Under the pieces are notes generated by a model. The model was not told the DNA's origin. It did not search any database and saw only the letters and a program-made list of their open reading frames with translations. The position numbers and the translations under genes are program-made. 64,000 nucleotides of DNA from assembly GCF_900106675.1 (NCBI RefSeq), contig NZ_FNOB01000007.1, positions 124,001 to 188,000 of the forward strand, in the 5' to 3' direction. Origin of the DNA: Allgaiera indica. Its GTDB lineage: Bacteria; Pseudomonadota; Alphaproteobacteria; Rhodobacterales; Rhodobacteraceae. Each line of letters opens with the position of its first letter. Position 1 is the first letter of the stretch. Positions 26,294-36,339 of the stretch are shown one piece after another.

Positions 26294-26659
26294 GTGGAGC
26301 ATTTGCTGCGAGAGTATCTTCCGATCTTGATCTTCCTCGCCATGGCTATCGCGCTGGGGCTGATCCTGGTGCTGGCCGCGGTGGTGTTGGCGGTGCGCAA
26401 CCCCGACCCCGAGAAGGTCTCGGCCTACGAATGCGGCTTCAACGCCTTCGACGACGCGCGGATGAAGTTCGACGTACGCTTCTACCTGGTCTCGATCCTG
26501 TTCATCATCTTCGACCTCGAGGTTGCCTTCCTGTTCCCCTGGGCCGTGGCCTTCGGACAGATCAGCATGGTCGGCTTCTGGTCGATGATGATTTTCCTCG
26601 GCGTGCTGACCATCGGCTTCGCCTATGAATGGAAGAAGGGGGCACTGGAATGGGAATGA
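26294..26659 (+). CDS. nuoA: NADH-quinone oxidoreductase subunit A
   Basis: A 121-residue membrane subunit of complex I with three helices. The conserved loop [20 protein letters not shown] (about residues 39-58) carries the cysteine that becomes exposed in the deactive enzyme. GTG at 26294 was chosen because it gives the usual N-terminus [15 protein letters not shown] and normal length. An upstream in-frame start would add 16 polar residues unlike the family. It opens the nuo operon and overlaps nuoB by ten bases. Confidence 0.95.
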   Translation: MEHLLREYLPILIFLAMAIALGLILVLAAVVLAVRNPDPEKVSAYECGFNAFDDARMKFDVRFYLVSILFIIFDLEVAFLFPWAVAFGQISMVGFWSMMIFLGVLTIGFAYEWKKGALEWE

Positions 26660-27183
26660 TGACCGGAGCCAACACCGCCGGTGGCGATCCCGAGGTCGCC
26701 ACACAGGCCCTGAACCGCGAATTGCAGGACAAGGGCTTTCTGCTGACCTCGACCGAGGATGTGATCAACTGGGCCCGCACCGGCAGCCTGCACTGGATGA
26801 CCTTCGGCCTGGCCTGCTGCGCCGTCGAGATGATCCAGGCGTCGATGCCGCGCTATGATGTCGAGCGTTTCGGCATGGCGCCGCGCGCGTCGCCGCGGCA
26901 ATCCGATCTGATGATCGTGGCGGGGACGCTGACCAACAAGATGGCCCCGGCGCTGCGCAAGGTCTACGACCAGATGCCCGAGCCGCGCTATGTGATCTCG
27001 ATGGGATCGTGCGCCAATGGCGGCGGCTACTACCATTACAGCTATTCGGTGGTGCGCGGCTGCGACCGGGTGGTGCCGGTCGATGTCTATGTGCCCGGCT
27101 GCCCGCCCACGGCCGAGGCGCTGCTTTACGGAATGCTGCAATTGCAACGCAAGATCCGCCGCACCGGCACGATCACTCGCTGA
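26650..27183 (+). CDS. nuoB: NADH-quinone oxidoreductase subunit B
   Basis: A 177-residue peripheral-arm subunit carrying cluster N2, the last Fe-S centre before quinone. All four ligands are visible: adjacent C56 and C57 (GLACCAVEM), C121 (GSCANGGG) and C151 ([10 protein letters not shown]). The ATG at 26650 has AAGGGGG seven bases upstream. ATGs at 26656 and 26659 are alternatives giving a shorter N-terminus, as in Paracoccus. Confidence 0.96.
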   Translation: MGMMTGANTAGGDPEVATQALNRELQDKGFLLTSTEDVINWARTGSLHWMTFGLACCAVEMIQASMPRYDVERFGMAPRASPRQSDLMIVAGTLTNKMAPALRKVYDQMPEPRYVISMGSCANGGGYYHYSYSVVRGCDRVVPVDVYVPGCPPTAEALLYGMLQLQRKIRRTGTITR

Positions 27184-27193
27184 GGAGGCCCCC

Positions 27194-27802
27194 ATGTCCG
27201 ACGTGGCGCTGAGCGAACTGGCCGAACACATCCGCCACAAGCGGCCCGAAGCGGTGCTGGAGGCGATCATCGCCTTCAACGAACTGACGATCGAGGTGAC
27301 GCTGGCGGCGATCCCCGCCTTCATCGAGTTCCTGCGCGGCGATCCCAATTGCCGCTTCACCTCGCTGATCGATATCACCGCGGTCGACCACCCCGAACGC
27401 CCGGCGCGTTTCGACGTGGTCTATCACCTGCTGTCGATGCATCAAAACCACCGCATCCGGGTGAAGGTGGCGGTGCGCGAGGACGAGATGGTGCCCTCGG
27501 TCTGTACCGTGCATCCCTCGGCCGGCTGGTACGAGCGCGAGGTGTTCGACATGTTCGGCATCCTGTTCTCGGGGCACCCGGACCTGCGCCGCCTCCTTAC
27601 CGATTACGGCTTTCGCGGGCATCCGCTGCGCAAGGATTTCCCCACCACCGGCTATGTCGAGGTGCGCTATGACGAGGCCGAGAAGCGGGTGGTCTACGAG
27701 CCCGTCAGCCTGGTGCAGGAATACCGCCAGTTCGACTTCATGAGTCCCTGGGAGGGCGCGCAATATATCCTTCCCGGAGACGAGAAGGAGGCGGCGAAAT
27801 GA
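27194..27802 (+). CDS. nuoC: NADH-quinone oxidoreductase subunit C
   Basis: A 202-residue peripheral-arm subunit (30 kDa type), separate from NuoD here, as is usual in alphaproteobacteria. The family signature ERELYDMFG-like segment is [28 protein letters not shown], followed by [10 protein letters not shown] clear ribosome-binding site (GAGGAGG) precedes the ATG. Its stop overlaps the next small gene (ATGA, 27799-27802). Confidence 0.95.
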   Translation: MSDVALSELAEHIRHKRPEAVLEAIIAFNELTIEVTLAAIPAFIEFLRGDPNCRFTSLIDITAVDHPERPARFDVVYHLLSMHQNHRIRVKVAVREDEMVPSVCTVHPSAGWYEREVFDMFGILFSGHPDLRRLLTDYGFRGHPLRKDFPTTGYVEVRYDEAEKRVVYEPVSLVQEYRQFDFMSPWEGAQYILPGDEKEAAK

Positions 27803-28017
27803 TGTGGTCCTATTCCTACGGCTATCACGGCCTGGGGGCCTTCGGCCTGCTGTGGCTGGTGATCTACGCGGCTTTGGTGATCGTGCCGTTCTGGCGGCTG
27901 TTGCCGCGCTTCGGCATGCCGAACTGGGTGTCGCTGGTTTCGGTGATCCCGCTGGGCGCGCTGATCCTGCTGTGGATCATGGCCTTCAAGGACAAGGGTG
28001 ATGGAGGGCGCGGGTGA
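27799..28017 (+). CDS. Small two-helix membrane protein between nuoC and nuoD
   Basis: A 72-residue protein, [20 protein letters not shown] at the start, with two predicted membrane helices (about residues 12-32 and 42-62) and a charged tail KDKGDGGRG. It is not a recognised complex I subunit. It overlaps nuoC by four bases and touches the nuoD start (TGATG), so its translation is tied to both. It may be one of the unidentified reading frames of the Paracoccus-type nqo cluster. A role in membrane-arm assembly is only a guess. Confidence 0.8.
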   Translation: MMWSYSYGYHGLGAFGLLWLVIYAALVIVPFWRLLPRFGMPNWVSLVSVIPLGALILLWIMAFKDKGDGGRG

Positions 28018-29231
28018 TGGACGGCAAGTTTGACGATGCCTTGACCGGCGAACAGCAGATCCGCAACTTCAACATCAACTTCGGCCCGCAACACCCTGCC
28101 GCGCACGGCGTTCTGCGCCTGGTGCTGGAACTGGACGGCGAGATCGTGGAACGCGCCGACCCGCATATCGGGCTGCTGCATCGCGGCACCGAGAAGCTGA
28201 TGGAAAGCCGCACCTATCTGCAGAACCTGCCCTATTTCGACCGCCTCGACTATGTGGCGCCGATGAACCAGGAACATGCCTGGTGCCTGGCGATCGAGCG
28301 TCTGACGCAGATCGAGGTGCCGCGTCGGGCGCAATTGATCCGGGTGCTGTATTCGGAGATCGGGCGGATCCTCAGCCATCTGCTGAACGTCACCACACAG
28401 GCGCTGGACATCGGCGCGCTCACCCCGCCGCTGTGGGGGTTCGAGGAGCGCGAGAAGCTGATGATCTTCTATGAGCGCGCCTGCGGGGCGCGGCTGCATT
28501 CGGCCTATTTCCGGCCCGGCGGCGTGCACCAGGACCTGCCGCCCGCGCTGCTCGACGATATCGAGGCCTGGGCGCAGAAATTCCCCGATTACCTCGACGA
28601 TCTCGAGACGCTGCTGACCGAGAACCGGATCTTCAAGCAGCGCATGGTCGATATCGGCGTGGTCACCCCCGACGAGGTGCAGCAATGGGGATTTACCGGT
28701 GTCATGGCGCGCTGCGCGGGCATGGCCTGGGATCTGCGCCGCGCGCAGCCCTATGAATGCTATGACGAATTCGAATTCCAGGTGCCGGTCGGCAAGAACG
28801 GCGACTGCTACGACCGCTATCTCGTGCGGGTCGAGGAAATGCGCCAGGCGACCAATATCATCCATCAGGCGATCGCCAAGCTGCGCGCGCCCGAAGGGCA
28901 GGGCGACGTGCTGGCGCGGGGCAAGATCACCCCGCCCAAGCGCGCCGACATGAAGCGCTCGATGGAAAGCCTGATCCACCACTTCAAGCTGTACACCGAG
29001 GGCTTCCACGTCCCCGCGGGCGAGGTCTACGCCGCGGTCGAGGCGCCGAAGGGCGAATTCGGCGTCTATCTGGTCTCGGACGGGACCAACAGGCCCTACC
29101 GCGCCAAGATCCGCGCCCCGGGATATCCGCATCTTCAGGCCTGCGATCACATCTGCAAGGGGCATCTTCTGGCCGACGTCTCGGCGATCATCGGTTCTCT
29201 CGACGTGGTGTTCGGGGAGATTGACCGGTGA
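28017..29231 (+). CDS. nuoD: NADH-quinone oxidoreductase subunit D
   Basis: A 404-residue 49-kDa-type subunit that forms the quinone-binding pocket with NuoB. The N-terminal [14 protein letters not shown] (quinone-site His and loop) lies at about residues 22-35, with [12 protein letters not shown] after it, and [17 protein letters not shown] and the C-terminal [12 protein letters not shown] are typical. The ATG at 28017 shares one base with the preceding stop; a GTG at 28014 is the alternative. Confidence 0.96.
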   Translation: MDGKFDDALTGEQQIRNFNINFGPQHPAAHGVLRLVLELDGEIVERADPHIGLLHRGTEKLMESRTYLQNLPYFDRLDYVAPMNQEHAWCLAIERLTQIEVPRRAQLIRVLYSEIGRILSHLLNVTTQALDIGALTPPLWGFEEREKLMIFYERACGARLHSAYFRPGGVHQDLPPALLDDIEAWAQKFPDYLDDLETLLTENRIFKQRMVDIGVVTPDEVQQWGFTGVMARCAGMAWDLRRAQPYECYDEFEFQVPVGKNGDCYDRYLVRVEEMRQATNIIHQAIAKLRAPEGQGDVLARGKITPPKRADMKRSMESLIHHFKLYTEGFHVPAGEVYAAVEAPKGEFGVYLVSDGTNRPYRAKIRAPGYPHLQACDHICKGHLLADVSAIIGSLDVVFGEIDR

Positions 29232-29494
29232 AACCCGGCGCCGCCCTTCTGCTGCTCGCGCTCGGGGCCGGTCCGGCCCTGGCCGAAGGGGGGCCCAGCC
29301 CCGCGCAGATGCGGGCGCTGGCGGCGGCGATGACGCAGGCGGGTTGCGTGCTGGACGCGGCCAACCAGGACGCAGTGCTTAAATCCGCGGGCCTTACGGC
29401 CGCCGAGGCCGGGATGACGCTGGACGCCCTGGTGCGCGCGCACCGCGTGGCGCAGGTGGCTGGACCCGCCTATCGGTTGGAGGACTGCCGATGA
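29228..29494 (+). CDS. Small secreted protein between nuoD and nuoE
   Basis: An 88-residue protein starting GTG at 29228 (GTGA overlap with nuoD). The N-terminus [19 protein letters not shown] is a clear signal peptide, leaving about 69 mature residues rich in Ala with two cysteines (GCVLDAAN and the C-terminal EDCR) that could pair in the periplasm. No family was recognised. Overlaps the next gene by four bases. Confidence 0.75.
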   Translation: MKPGAALLLLALGAGPALAEGGPSPAQMRALAAAMTQAGCVLDAANQDAVLKSAGLTAAEAGMTLDALVRAHRVAQVAGPAYRLEDCR

Positions 29495-29865
29495 CCTTCC
29501 TCGGCCTTCTGTCCCTGGGGCTCGCGGCGCTGGCGACGGCGCTGACCGCGCGGCTGGCCTATATCTTCCTGCGCAATCCCGCGCGCGGCCTGGCGCTGAC
29601 CGGGCACCACGTAGAGTCACTGCCCCAGGTGATGGGGGAACGCTACGTCGCCTTGTCGGCGCTGGGGCTCTTCTCGCTGCTCTACGGAGATTTCGTGGTC
29701 ATCGCCGCGACATTTTCCGCCTTTTCCTATATGGCCTTCCACGATGCACTGATCTACGCGCAGGCGGGCCATCCCACTTCGAAACATTGGATCGCGGGGT
29801 TCGGTGCGGCGCTGGTCGCCGTGCTGGCCCTTGCCACCATCGTTCAGACCGGAGCCGCCTTCTGA
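29491..29865 (+). CDS. Small integral membrane protein between nuoD and nuoE
   Basis: A 124-residue hydrophobic protein with probable helices near residues 5-27, 52-75 and 98-120, and a conserved-looking loop [25 protein letters not shown]. The central [22 protein letters not shown] is the longest non-polar stretch. It is not a known complex I subunit. It overlaps the previous gene (ATGA) and shares one base with the nuoE start, so it is translated as part of the operon. Confidence 0.78.
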   Translation: MTFLGLLSLGLAALATALTARLAYIFLRNPARGLALTGHHVESLPQVMGERYVALSALGLFSLLYGDFVVIAATFSAFSYMAFHDALIYAQAGHPTSKHWIAGFGAALVAVLALATIVQTGAAF

Positions 29866-31040
29866 TGCTACGCCGCCTGCATCCGCAACAGCCCGAGAAC
29901 TTCGCCTTCACCGCCGCCAATCAGGCCTGGGCCGAGGCGCAGATCTCGAAATATCCCGAAGGGCGGCAGGCCAGCGCCGTGATCCCGCTGCTGTGGCGCG
30001 CGCAGGAACAGGAAGGCTGGCTGTCGCGCGCGGCGATCGAACATGTCGCGGATCTGCTGGGCATGGCCTATATCCGCGCCCTGGAGGTCGCTACCTTCTA
30101 CTTTATGTTCCAACTGCAACCTGTTGGATCGGTGGCGCATTTTCAGATATGCGGCACCACGACCTGCATGATCTGCGGCGCCGAGGACCTGCTGCGCATC
30201 TGCCGCGAGAAGATCGCCCCCAACCCGCATGAGCTGTCCGCCGACGGCAAGTTCAGCTGGGAAGAGGTCGAATGCCTGGGCGCCTGCAGCAACGCGCCCA
30301 TGGCCCAGATCGGCAAGGATTACTATGAGGATCTGAAGCCCGAGGGTTTCGCGGCGCTGATCGACGAGATGGCCGCCGGCAAGGTGCCGCAGCCCGGCCC
30401 CCAGAACGGCCGCTACGCCGCCGAGGCCAAGGGCGGGCCGACCTGCCTGACCGAAGGCAACGAGGGCCGCGCGCCGCACAATGCCTCGGTCGCGCGGGCC
30501 CTGGCGCTTGGGGACACGCTCAAGCGCATCGACGGCACCGAGGTGCCGCTGCGCGCGCCCTGGCGCGACGGCCCCGCCGCCCGACAGCCCGCGCCCCGGA
30601 CCGGGGCCGACACCGGGGCCGAAGCTGGGGCCGCGGCGGCGGATCCGGCCGGAAGCGTTGCGTCGCATGAGACGGCGCGGGGCTCGGCCAAGGCCGGGGC
30701 GCCGGCCGACACGCCCACCGAGGCGCCGACGGCGGATGTTGCCGCCGGGGGCACGAAACCGGCCGGCCTGAGCGCGCCGCGCGACGGCAAGGCGGATGAT
30801 CTGAAGAAGATCAAGGGGGTCGGGCCGAGGCTGGAATTGCTGTTGAATTCCATGGGGATCTATCATTTCGACCAGGTCGCGGGCTGGACTGCCGCCGAAG
30901 CCGCCTGGGTCGACGAGAACCTCGAAGGCTTCAAGGGCCGGGTGACGCGCGACGACTGGGTGGCGCAGGCGCGGCTGCTGGGCTCGGGCGGCGAGACCGA
31001 ATTCTCGAAACGTGTCGACAAGGGTGATGTCTACGACTGA
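29865..31040 (+). CDS. nuoE: NADH-quinone oxidoreductase subunit E with C-terminal helix-hairpin-helix extension
   Basis: A 391-residue protein. The first ~175 residues are normal NuoE, carrying the [2Fe-2S] cluster N1a with ligands C96, C101, C137 and C141 (CGTTTC and CLGAC). Residues ~235-305 are an Ala/Pro/Thr-rich linker. Residues ~308-391 form an extra domain with [21 protein letters not shown], a helix-hairpin-helix pattern also found in a family once called FEN1-like. Ordinary NuoE is about 165-240 residues. The same domain recurs in the next gene. Overlaps that gene by 14 bases. Confidence 0.94.
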   Translation: MLRRLHPQQPENFAFTAANQAWAEAQISKYPEGRQASAVIPLLWRAQEQEGWLSRAAIEHVADLLGMAYIRALEVATFYFMFQLQPVGSVAHFQICGTTTCMICGAEDLLRICREKIAPNPHELSADGKFSWEEVECLGACSNAPMAQIGKDYYEDLKPEGFAALIDEMAAGKVPQPGPQNGRYAAEAKGGPTCLTEGNEGRAPHNASVARALALGDTLKRIDGTEVPLRAPWRDGPAARQPAPRTGADTGAEAGAAAADPAGSVASHETARGSAKAGAPADTPTEAPTADVAAGGTKPAGLSAPRDGKADDLKKIKGVGPRLELLLNSMGIYHFDQVAGWTAAEAAWVDENLEGFKGRVTRDDWVAQARLLGSGGETEFSKRVDKGDVYD

Positions 31041-31758
31041 CGGCGATTGGGCGAGGATGGATGAGATGGACAGGAAACCGCAGATTGTGACGGGCGAGGC
31101 GCTCTCGCTGGGGATCGGCGCCATTGCCGGTTTGCTCATGCTCGGTCTTCTGCGCCATGATTTCGGCTGGGGTTGGATCTGGGCGCTGCTGGGCGGCCTG
31201 ATCGTCGGCGGGGCCGTGGCGCTGGCGCTTCGCTGGGCGCTGTGCCGGGGCGGCAGCCTGCTGGATGGCCACGAAGCGGTGCCCGCGCCGAAGCCGGCCC
31301 CCAAGGCCACGCCCCCCAAGATCTCGCCCTCAACCGCCGCCGAAACCGCCGCCGAAACCGCTGCGGTGGCGCCCACCAAGGCAGCCCTGGCGGCGGATGT
31401 CGGGGCCCCCGCCCCTGCCAAGGCGCCTTCGGGGGCGCCCGCGCCGACGCCGGCGACTTCTTCGGTTGCGGATGACGGCCCCGCCGGTCTGGCCGCGGCG
31501 CGCGGTGGGCAAGCGGACGATCTGACGAAGATCAAGGGCGTGGGGCCGAAGCTAGAGCAGGCGCTGCACGGGATGGGGATCTACCATTTCGACCAGATCG
31601 CCGCCTGGACGGCGCCCGAAATCGCCTGGGTCGACGAGAACCTGCAAGGGTTCCGCGGCCGGGCGACGCGCGACGACTGGGTGGCGCAGGCGAAGCTTCT
31701 GGCCGCAGGGGGCGAGACCGAGTTCTCGGCCCGCGCGGACACGGGCAAGGTGACTTGA
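31027..31758 (+). CDS. Membrane-anchored helix-hairpin-helix protein, paralogue of the NuoE extension
   Basis: A 243-residue protein in three parts: two membrane helices (about residues 25-42 and 46-70, the latter Gly/Ala-rich), an Ala/Pro linker (85-150), and a C-terminal domain (162-243) that by eye is about two-thirds identical to the last 80 residues of NuoE, with [20 protein letters not shown] and [20 protein letters not shown] gene duplication and fusion is the simplest explanation. Start choice is uncertain: ATG at 31027, 31057 and 31066 are possible, the last having GAGG nine bases upstream. Nuclease activity is not implied. Confidence 0.8.
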   Translation: MSTTDGDWARMDEMDRKPQIVTGEALSLGIGAIAGLLMLGLLRHDFGWGWIWALLGGLIVGGAVALALRWALCRGGSLLDGHEAVPAPKPAPKATPPKISPSTAAETAAETAAVAPTKAALAADVGAPAPAKAPSGAPAPTPATSSVADDGPAGLAAARGGQADDLTKIKGVGPKLEQALHGMGIYHFDQIAAWTAPEIAWVDENLQGFRGRATRDDWVAQAKLLAAGGETEFSARADTGKVT

Positions 31759-31799
31759 GGCTAGGTGTATTGAGGCAAGGTGTGTTGAGGTGCCGGGTG
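31755..31799. repeat. Three 15-bp tandem repeats between two nuo-cluster genes
   Basis: TTGAGGCTAGGTGTA, TTGAGGCAAGGTGTG and TTGAGGTGCCGGGTG follow head to tail from 31755 to 31799. The first contains the stop codon of the helix-hairpin-helix gene and the last abuts the ATG of the 77-aa gene. Copies one and two differ at two positions. Copy number change would alter the spacing before the downstream start. Confidence 0.75.
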
Positions 31800-31800
31800 A

Positions 31801-32034
31801 ATGAACAGACCGGACGATACGGAGGAACGGGCCCAGGCCGCGCAGATGCGGCTGGCGGCGCTGGTGATCGCGATCGCCATGGTCGTCTGGCTGGGCGGGC
31901 AATGGCTGGGGGGCTGGCTGGGGCTGGATCCGCGCCTTGCCTTCCTGATGGATTTCGCGGCGCTGGCGGCCTTCGTCTTCGCCTTCGTGGTGGTCTGGCG
32001 CGTCTGGCGCAGGCGGCAGGACAACAAGGAATGA
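31801..32034 (+). CDS. 77-residue membrane protein (DUF5337-like) between nuoE and nuoF
   Basis: A small protein with a charged N-terminus ([17 protein letters not shown]), two membrane helices (about residues 17-36 and 43-66) and a basic tail [11 protein letters not shown]. It resembles, from memory, the DUF5337 proteins found in Rhodobacterales nuo operons; this needs a profile search. It ends four bases before nuoF. Its function is unknown. Confidence 0.78.
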   Translation: MNRPDDTEERAQAAQMRLAALVIAIAMVVWLGGQWLGGWLGLDPRLAFLMDFAALAAFVFAFVVVWRVWRRRQDNKE

Positions 32035-32038
32035 TGAG

Positions 32039-33334
32039 ATGCTGAGCGATCAGGACCGGATCTTCACCAATCTCTACGGCATGCACGACCGTTCGCTTGC
32101 CGGGGCGCGCAAGCGCGGCCATTGGGACGGCACCAAGGAGATCCTGGCGCGCGGCCGCGACAAGATCGTCGAGGAGGTCAAGGCCTCGGGGCTGCGCGGG
32201 CGCGGCGGCGCGGGCTTTCCCACCGGCCTGAAATGGTCGTTCATGCCGAAGGAAAGCGACGGGCGGCCCTGCTATCTGGTGATCAACGCCGACGAATCCG
32301 AGCCCGGCACCTGCAAGGACCGCGAGATCATGCGCCATGATCCGCACACGCTGATCGAGGGGGCGCTGATCGCCTCTTTCGCGATGGGGGCGCATGCGGC
32401 CTATATCTACATCCGCGGCGAATACATCCGCGAGCGCGAGGCGCTGCAGGCGGCGATCGACGAATGCTATGACGCGGGGCTGATCGGCAGGAACGCCTGC
32501 GGATCGGGCTATGATTTCGATCTGTACCTGCACCACGGCGCGGGCGCCTATATCTGCGGCGAGGAAACCGCGCTTCTGGAAAGCCTGGAAGGCAAGAAGG
32601 GCATGCCCCGGATGAAGCCGCCGTTCCCGGCCGGCGCGGGGCTTTACGGCTGCCCGACCACGGTGAACAACGTGGAATCGATCGCCGTGACGCCGACGAT
32701 CCTGCGCCGCGGGCCGGATTGGTTTGCCTCCTTCGGGCGGCCCAACAACGCCGGCACCAAGCTGTTCGCGCTGACCGGCCATGTGAACACCCCCTGCGTC
32801 TTCGAGGATCAGATGAGCCTGCCGGTGCGCGAGCTGATCGAAAAGCACGGCGGCGGCATTCGCGGCGGCTGGGACAATCTGAAGGCGATCATTCCCGGCG
32901 GCGCCTCCTGTCCGGTGCTGCGCCGCGACCAGATCGAGGACGGGATCATGGATTTCGACTGGATGCGCGAGAACCAGTCCTCGTTCGGCACCGGCTGCAT
33001 GATCATCATGGACCAGTCGGTCGACGTGGTGAAGGCGATCTGGCGGCTGTCGAAATTCTTCAAGCACGAAAGCTGCGGCCAGTGCACGCCCTGCCGCGAG
33101 GGCACCGGCTGGATGATGCGGGTGATGGACCGTCTGGTGCGCGGCGAGGCCGAGATCGAGGAGATCGACATGCTGTTCGACGTCTCGAAACAGGTCGAGG
33201 GCCACACGATCTGCGCCCTGGGCGACGCGGCGGCCTGGCCGATCCAGGGCCTGATCCGCAACTTCCGCGAAGAGATCGAGGACCGGATCAAGGCGCGCAA
33301 GACGGGCCGCATGGGCGCGATGGCGGCGGAGTAG
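32039..33334 (+). CDS. nuoF: NADH-quinone oxidoreductase subunit F
   Basis: A 431-residue NADH-binding subunit. Visible are the FMN/NADH segment [16 protein letters not shown] (51-66), [19 protein letters not shown] (168-185), and the N3 [4Fe-4S] ligands C346, C349 and C352 ([11 protein letters not shown]) with C392 (TICALGD). Hydride moves from NADH to FMN here and then to the Fe-S chain. AAGGAATGATGAG in the end of the previous gene serves as the ribosome-binding region. Confidence 0.96.
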   Translation: MLSDQDRIFTNLYGMHDRSLAGARKRGHWDGTKEILARGRDKIVEEVKASGLRGRGGAGFPTGLKWSFMPKESDGRPCYLVINADESEPGTCKDREIMRHDPHTLIEGALIASFAMGAHAAYIYIRGEYIREREALQAAIDECYDAGLIGRNACGSGYDFDLYLHHGAGAYICGEETALLESLEGKKGMPRMKPPFPAGAGLYGCPTTVNNVESIAVTPTILRRGPDWFASFGRPNNAGTKLFALTGHVNTPCVFEDQMSLPVRELIEKHGGGIRGGWDNLKAIIPGGASCPVLRRDQIEDGIMDFDWMRENQSSFGTGCMIIMDQSVDVVKAIWRLSKFFKHESCGQCTPCREGTGWMMRVMDRLVRGEAEIEEIDMLFDVSKQVEGHTICALGDAAAWPIQGLIRNFREEIEDRIKARKTGRMGAMAAE

Positions 33335-33336
33335 GG

Positions 33337-33840
33337 ATGCAACCGACGGGTCATCATATCGCCGAATTGAACTTCGGGGTTCTGCGTCACGACTGGGACG
33401 ATCCCCGGGTAAAGGATTTCGTTGACGGGCTCGACCTCGTCAACGGGGTGGCGGCGCGCAGCCCGGGCTTTGTCTGGCGGCTGGGCGATGACGCGATGGA
33501 GGCGGAGCAGAATGATCCCGAGGGCGCACTTGGGGGCAATCCCCGGACCGCCTCGACCCTGTCGGTCTGGGAAGATGTGGCCTCGCTTGAGGCTTTCGTC
33601 TGGAACACCGTGCACCGGCGGTTCTATGAACGGCGCGCCGAGTGGTATGACGCGGTGAAGAGTTTGAGATTTGTGATGTGGTGGGTGCCCGAGGGGCATC
33701 GCCCCGGCATTGCCGAAGGCATGGCGCGGTTCCGGCATTTCGAGGCGCATGGCGATAGCGACCATGCCTTTGGCTGGGCACATCTGAAGGACGCGCAGCT
33801 GTGGAAAACACGGGGCTGCAGCCCGATGGCGGCGGAGTAG
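33337..33840 (+). CDS. DUF3291-type protein between nuoF and nuoG
   Basis: A 167-residue soluble protein. The opening HHIAELNFGVLRHDWDDPRV, the central SPGFVWRLGDD, LSVWEDVASLEAFVW and the later MWWVPEGHRPGIAEGMARF match, from memory, the DUF3291 family, whose fold resembles ferredoxin-like antibiotic-biosynthesis monooxygenases. Function in complex I is unknown. It begins two bases after the nuoF stop and ends six bases before nuoG, so it is within the operon. Confidence 0.82.
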   Translation: MQPTGHHIAELNFGVLRHDWDDPRVKDFVDGLDLVNGVAARSPGFVWRLGDDAMEAEQNDPEGALGGNPRTASTLSVWEDVASLEAFVWNTVHRRFYERRAEWYDAVKSLRFVMWWVPEGHRPGIAEGMARFRHFEAHGDSDHAFGWAHLKDAQLWKTRGCSPMAAE

Positions 33841-33846
33841 GAAAGA

Positions 33847-35877
33847 ATGGCTGATCTGAAAACCATCATCATCGACGGCAAGGAAATCGAGGTCGATCCC
33901 GCGCTTACGCTGATCCAGGCCTGCGAGCAGGCGGGGGTGGAAATCCCGCGCTTCTGCTATCACGAACGCCTGTCGATCGCCGGAAATTGCCGCATGTGCC
34001 TGGTCGAGGTCGTCGGCGGCCCGCCCAAGCCCGCCGCATCCTGCGCCATGCAGGTGCGCGACATGCGCCCCGGCCGCAACGGCGAGCCGCCCGAGATCAA
34101 GACCAACTCCCCCATGGTCAAGAAGGCGCGCGAGGGGGTTATGGAGTTCCTGCTGATCAACCATCCCCTCGACTGCCCGATCTGCGACCAGGGCGGCGAA
34201 TGCGATCTGCAAGATCAGGCAATGGCTTACGGGGTGGACTTCAGCCGTTATCGCGAACCCAAGCGCGCGACGGAGGAGTTGAACCTCGGCCCGCTGGTCG
34301 AAACCCACATGACGCGCTGCATCTCCTGCACCCGCTGCGTGCGCTTCACCACCGAAGTGGCCGGCATCGCCCAGATGGGCCAGACCGGGCGCGGCGAGGA
34401 TGCCGAGATCACCAGCTACCTGAACCAGACGCTGGCCTCGAACCTGCAGGGCAACATCATCGACCTGTGCCCGGTGGGCGCGCTGGTGTCGAAGCCCTAC
34501 GCCTTCACCGCCCGGCCGTGGGAGCTGACCAAGACCGAGACAATCGACGTGATGGATGCACTGGGGTCGAACATCCGCGTCGACACCAAGGGGCGCGAAG
34601 TGATGCGCATCCTGCCGCGCAACCATGACGGGGTGAACGAGGAATGGATCTCGGACAAGACCCGCTTCATCTGGGACGGTCTGCGGCGCCAGCGCCTGGA
34701 CACCCCCTATATCCGCGAGAACGGCAAGCTGCGCCCCGCCACCTGGCCCGAGGCGCTGTCGGCCGCGGCGGCGGCGATGAAGGGCCGCAAGGTGATGGGC
34801 CTGGTCGGTGATCTGGCCCCGGTCGAGGCGGTGTTCGCGCTGAAACAGCTGATCGAGGGGCAGGGCGGCCAGGTCGAATGCCGCACCGATGGCGCGCGGC
34901 TGCCGGCGGGCAACCGGTCGGCCTATGTCGGCACGGCGCGGATCGAGGATATCGACGAAGCCGAGATGATCCAGCTGATCGGCACCAACCCGCGCGAAGA
35001 GGCGCCGGTGCTGAATGCGCGGATCCGCAAGGCATGGTTGCGCGGAGCGCAGATCGGGGTTGTCGGAGAAGCGGTTGACCTGACCTACGAATACGCCCAT
35101 GTCGGCACCGATCGGGCAGCGCTGGTGGCGTTGTCGTCGAAGGAAATCAGCGAGAAGACCAAGGCCAGGCGCAGCCTCGTGATCGTGGGGCAGGGCGCGC
35201 TGACCGAGGCCGACGGCGCCGCGGTACTGGGCCATGCGATGAAGCTTGCCGAGAACAGCAATTCGAAATTCCTGGTGCTGCACACGGCCGCCAGCCGGGT
35301 CGGCGCGATGGATGTGGGCGCGGTGGCCGAGGGCGGCATGGCCGCGCTGGAGGACGCCGAGGTGGTCTATAACCTTGGTGCCGACGAGATCGACATCGCG
35401 CGCGACGCGGATGGCGGGCCGTTCGTGATCTACCAGGGCAGCCATGGCGACCGCGGCGCGCACCGGGCCGACCTGATCCTGCCGGGCGCGGCCTACACCG
35501 AAGAGAACGGCCTTTTCGTCAACACCGAGGGCCGGCCGCAGCTCGCGCTGCGCGCGGGCTTCGCGCCGGGCCAGGCGAAGGAGAACTGGGCAATCGTGCG
35601 GGCGCTGTCGACGGAACTGGACGCGACCCAGCCCTGGGACAGCCTGGCCGATCTGCGGCGCGCGCTGATCGCGGCACATCCGCATCTGGCGCGGATCGAC
35701 GAGGTGGCCGAAAACCGCTGGCAGCCGGTCGAGGCGATGGAACCGGCGACCGCGACCTTCCGTTTCACGGTAGGCGAGTTCTATCTGACCAACCCGATCG
35801 CGCGGGCTTCGCAGCTGATGGGGGAACTGGCCCGGATGGCGGCGGCAAGGCGCGACGCGCCCCTGGCGGCGGAGTAG
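33847..35877 (+). CDS. nuoG: NADH-quinone oxidoreductase subunit G
   Basis: A 676-residue Fe-S subunit. The N-terminal domain has N1b ligands C37, C48, C51 and C66; N5 ligands H106, C110, C113 and C119; and N4 ligands C158, C161, C164 and C208. The rest is a degenerate molybdopterin-oxidoreductase-like domain without cofactor. There is no extra N7 cluster motif seen, so it is the short alphaproteobacterial/mitochondrial form. A lipoprotein gene follows after five bases. Confidence 0.95.
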   Translation: MADLKTIIIDGKEIEVDPALTLIQACEQAGVEIPRFCYHERLSIAGNCRMCLVEVVGGPPKPAASCAMQVRDMRPGRNGEPPEIKTNSPMVKKAREGVMEFLLINHPLDCPICDQGGECDLQDQAMAYGVDFSRYREPKRATEELNLGPLVETHMTRCISCTRCVRFTTEVAGIAQMGQTGRGEDAEITSYLNQTLASNLQGNIIDLCPVGALVSKPYAFTARPWELTKTETIDVMDALGSNIRVDTKGREVMRILPRNHDGVNEEWISDKTRFIWDGLRRQRLDTPYIRENGKLRPATWPEALSAAAAAMKGRKVMGLVGDLAPVEAVFALKQLIEGQGGQVECRTDGARLPAGNRSAYVGTARIEDIDEAEMIQLIGTNPREEAPVLNARIRKAWLRGAQIGVVGEAVDLTYEYAHVGTDRAALVALSSKEISEKTKARRSLVIVGQGALTEADGAAVLGHAMKLAENSNSKFLVLHTAASRVGAMDVGAVAEGGMAALEDAEVVYNLGADEIDIARDADGGPFVIYQGSHGDRGAHRADLILPGAAYTEENGLFVNTEGRPQLALRAGFAPGQAKENWAIVRALSTELDATQPWDSLADLRRALIAAHPHLARIDEVAENRWQPVEAMEPATATFRFTVGEFYLTNPIARASQLMGELARMAAARRDAPLAAE

Positions 35878-35882
35878 GGCCG

Positions 35883-36314
35883 ATGATCCGCAGACCCCAG
35901 ACCCAGGCCCCGGCCGCTGCCATCGCCGCGCTGGCGATGCTGGGCGGCTGCGCGCCTGCGCAAGGGGTGGGGGCGCCGGCAGAGGCCCGCGGTGCGGGCG
36001 CGCCGCCGGTGGTTTACCGGGGCATCGACACGGTCCTGATCGACAAGGATCTGGTCGATTTCCGGGTTTCGATGACCGGCGCGCTGGGGCCGGACGACGT
36101 GCTGGCCTATGCGCGTTGCGCGGCGGCCCAATACGCGCTGATCCGGGGCTTCGGCTTTGCCCGGCAGGTGCGGACGACGGTGAACGTGGATGGCGGGGTC
36201 TGGCGCGCGGATGCGGTCTATACGATCTCGGCGGCGCTGCCGCCCGGACCCAAGACCATCGACGCGGAAGTAACGGTGCGCGATTGCGGGGCACAGGGGA
36301 TACCGACGGTCTGA
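35883..36314 (+). CDS. Putative lipoprotein between nuoG and nuoH
   Basis: A 143-residue protein with a basic start, a hydrophobic stretch and a lipobox LGGC (C23), so it is probably anchored in a membrane facing the periplasm. The mature part (from PPVVYRGIDTVLIDKDLVDF) contains two further cysteines (ARCAAAQ and VRDCGAQ) that may form a disulfide. No family recognised; it looks like a small beta-rich domain. It lies five bases after nuoG and 25 before nuoH. Confidence 0.77.
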   Translation: MIRRPQTQAPAAAIAALAMLGGCAPAQGVGAPAEARGAGAPPVVYRGIDTVLIDKDLVDFRVSMTGALGPDDVLAYARCAAAQYALIRGFGFARQVRTTVNVDGGVWRADAVYTISAALPPGPKTIDAEVTVRDCGAQGIPTV

Positions 36315-36339
36315 GGACCTGAAGGACAGGTGAGAGCAT

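Noticed and set aside
22916-26704. 1262-residue open frame antisense to mccA through nuoB
   Set aside because: It is a GC-rich antisense shadow crossing several genes, with low-complexity Pro/Arg text.
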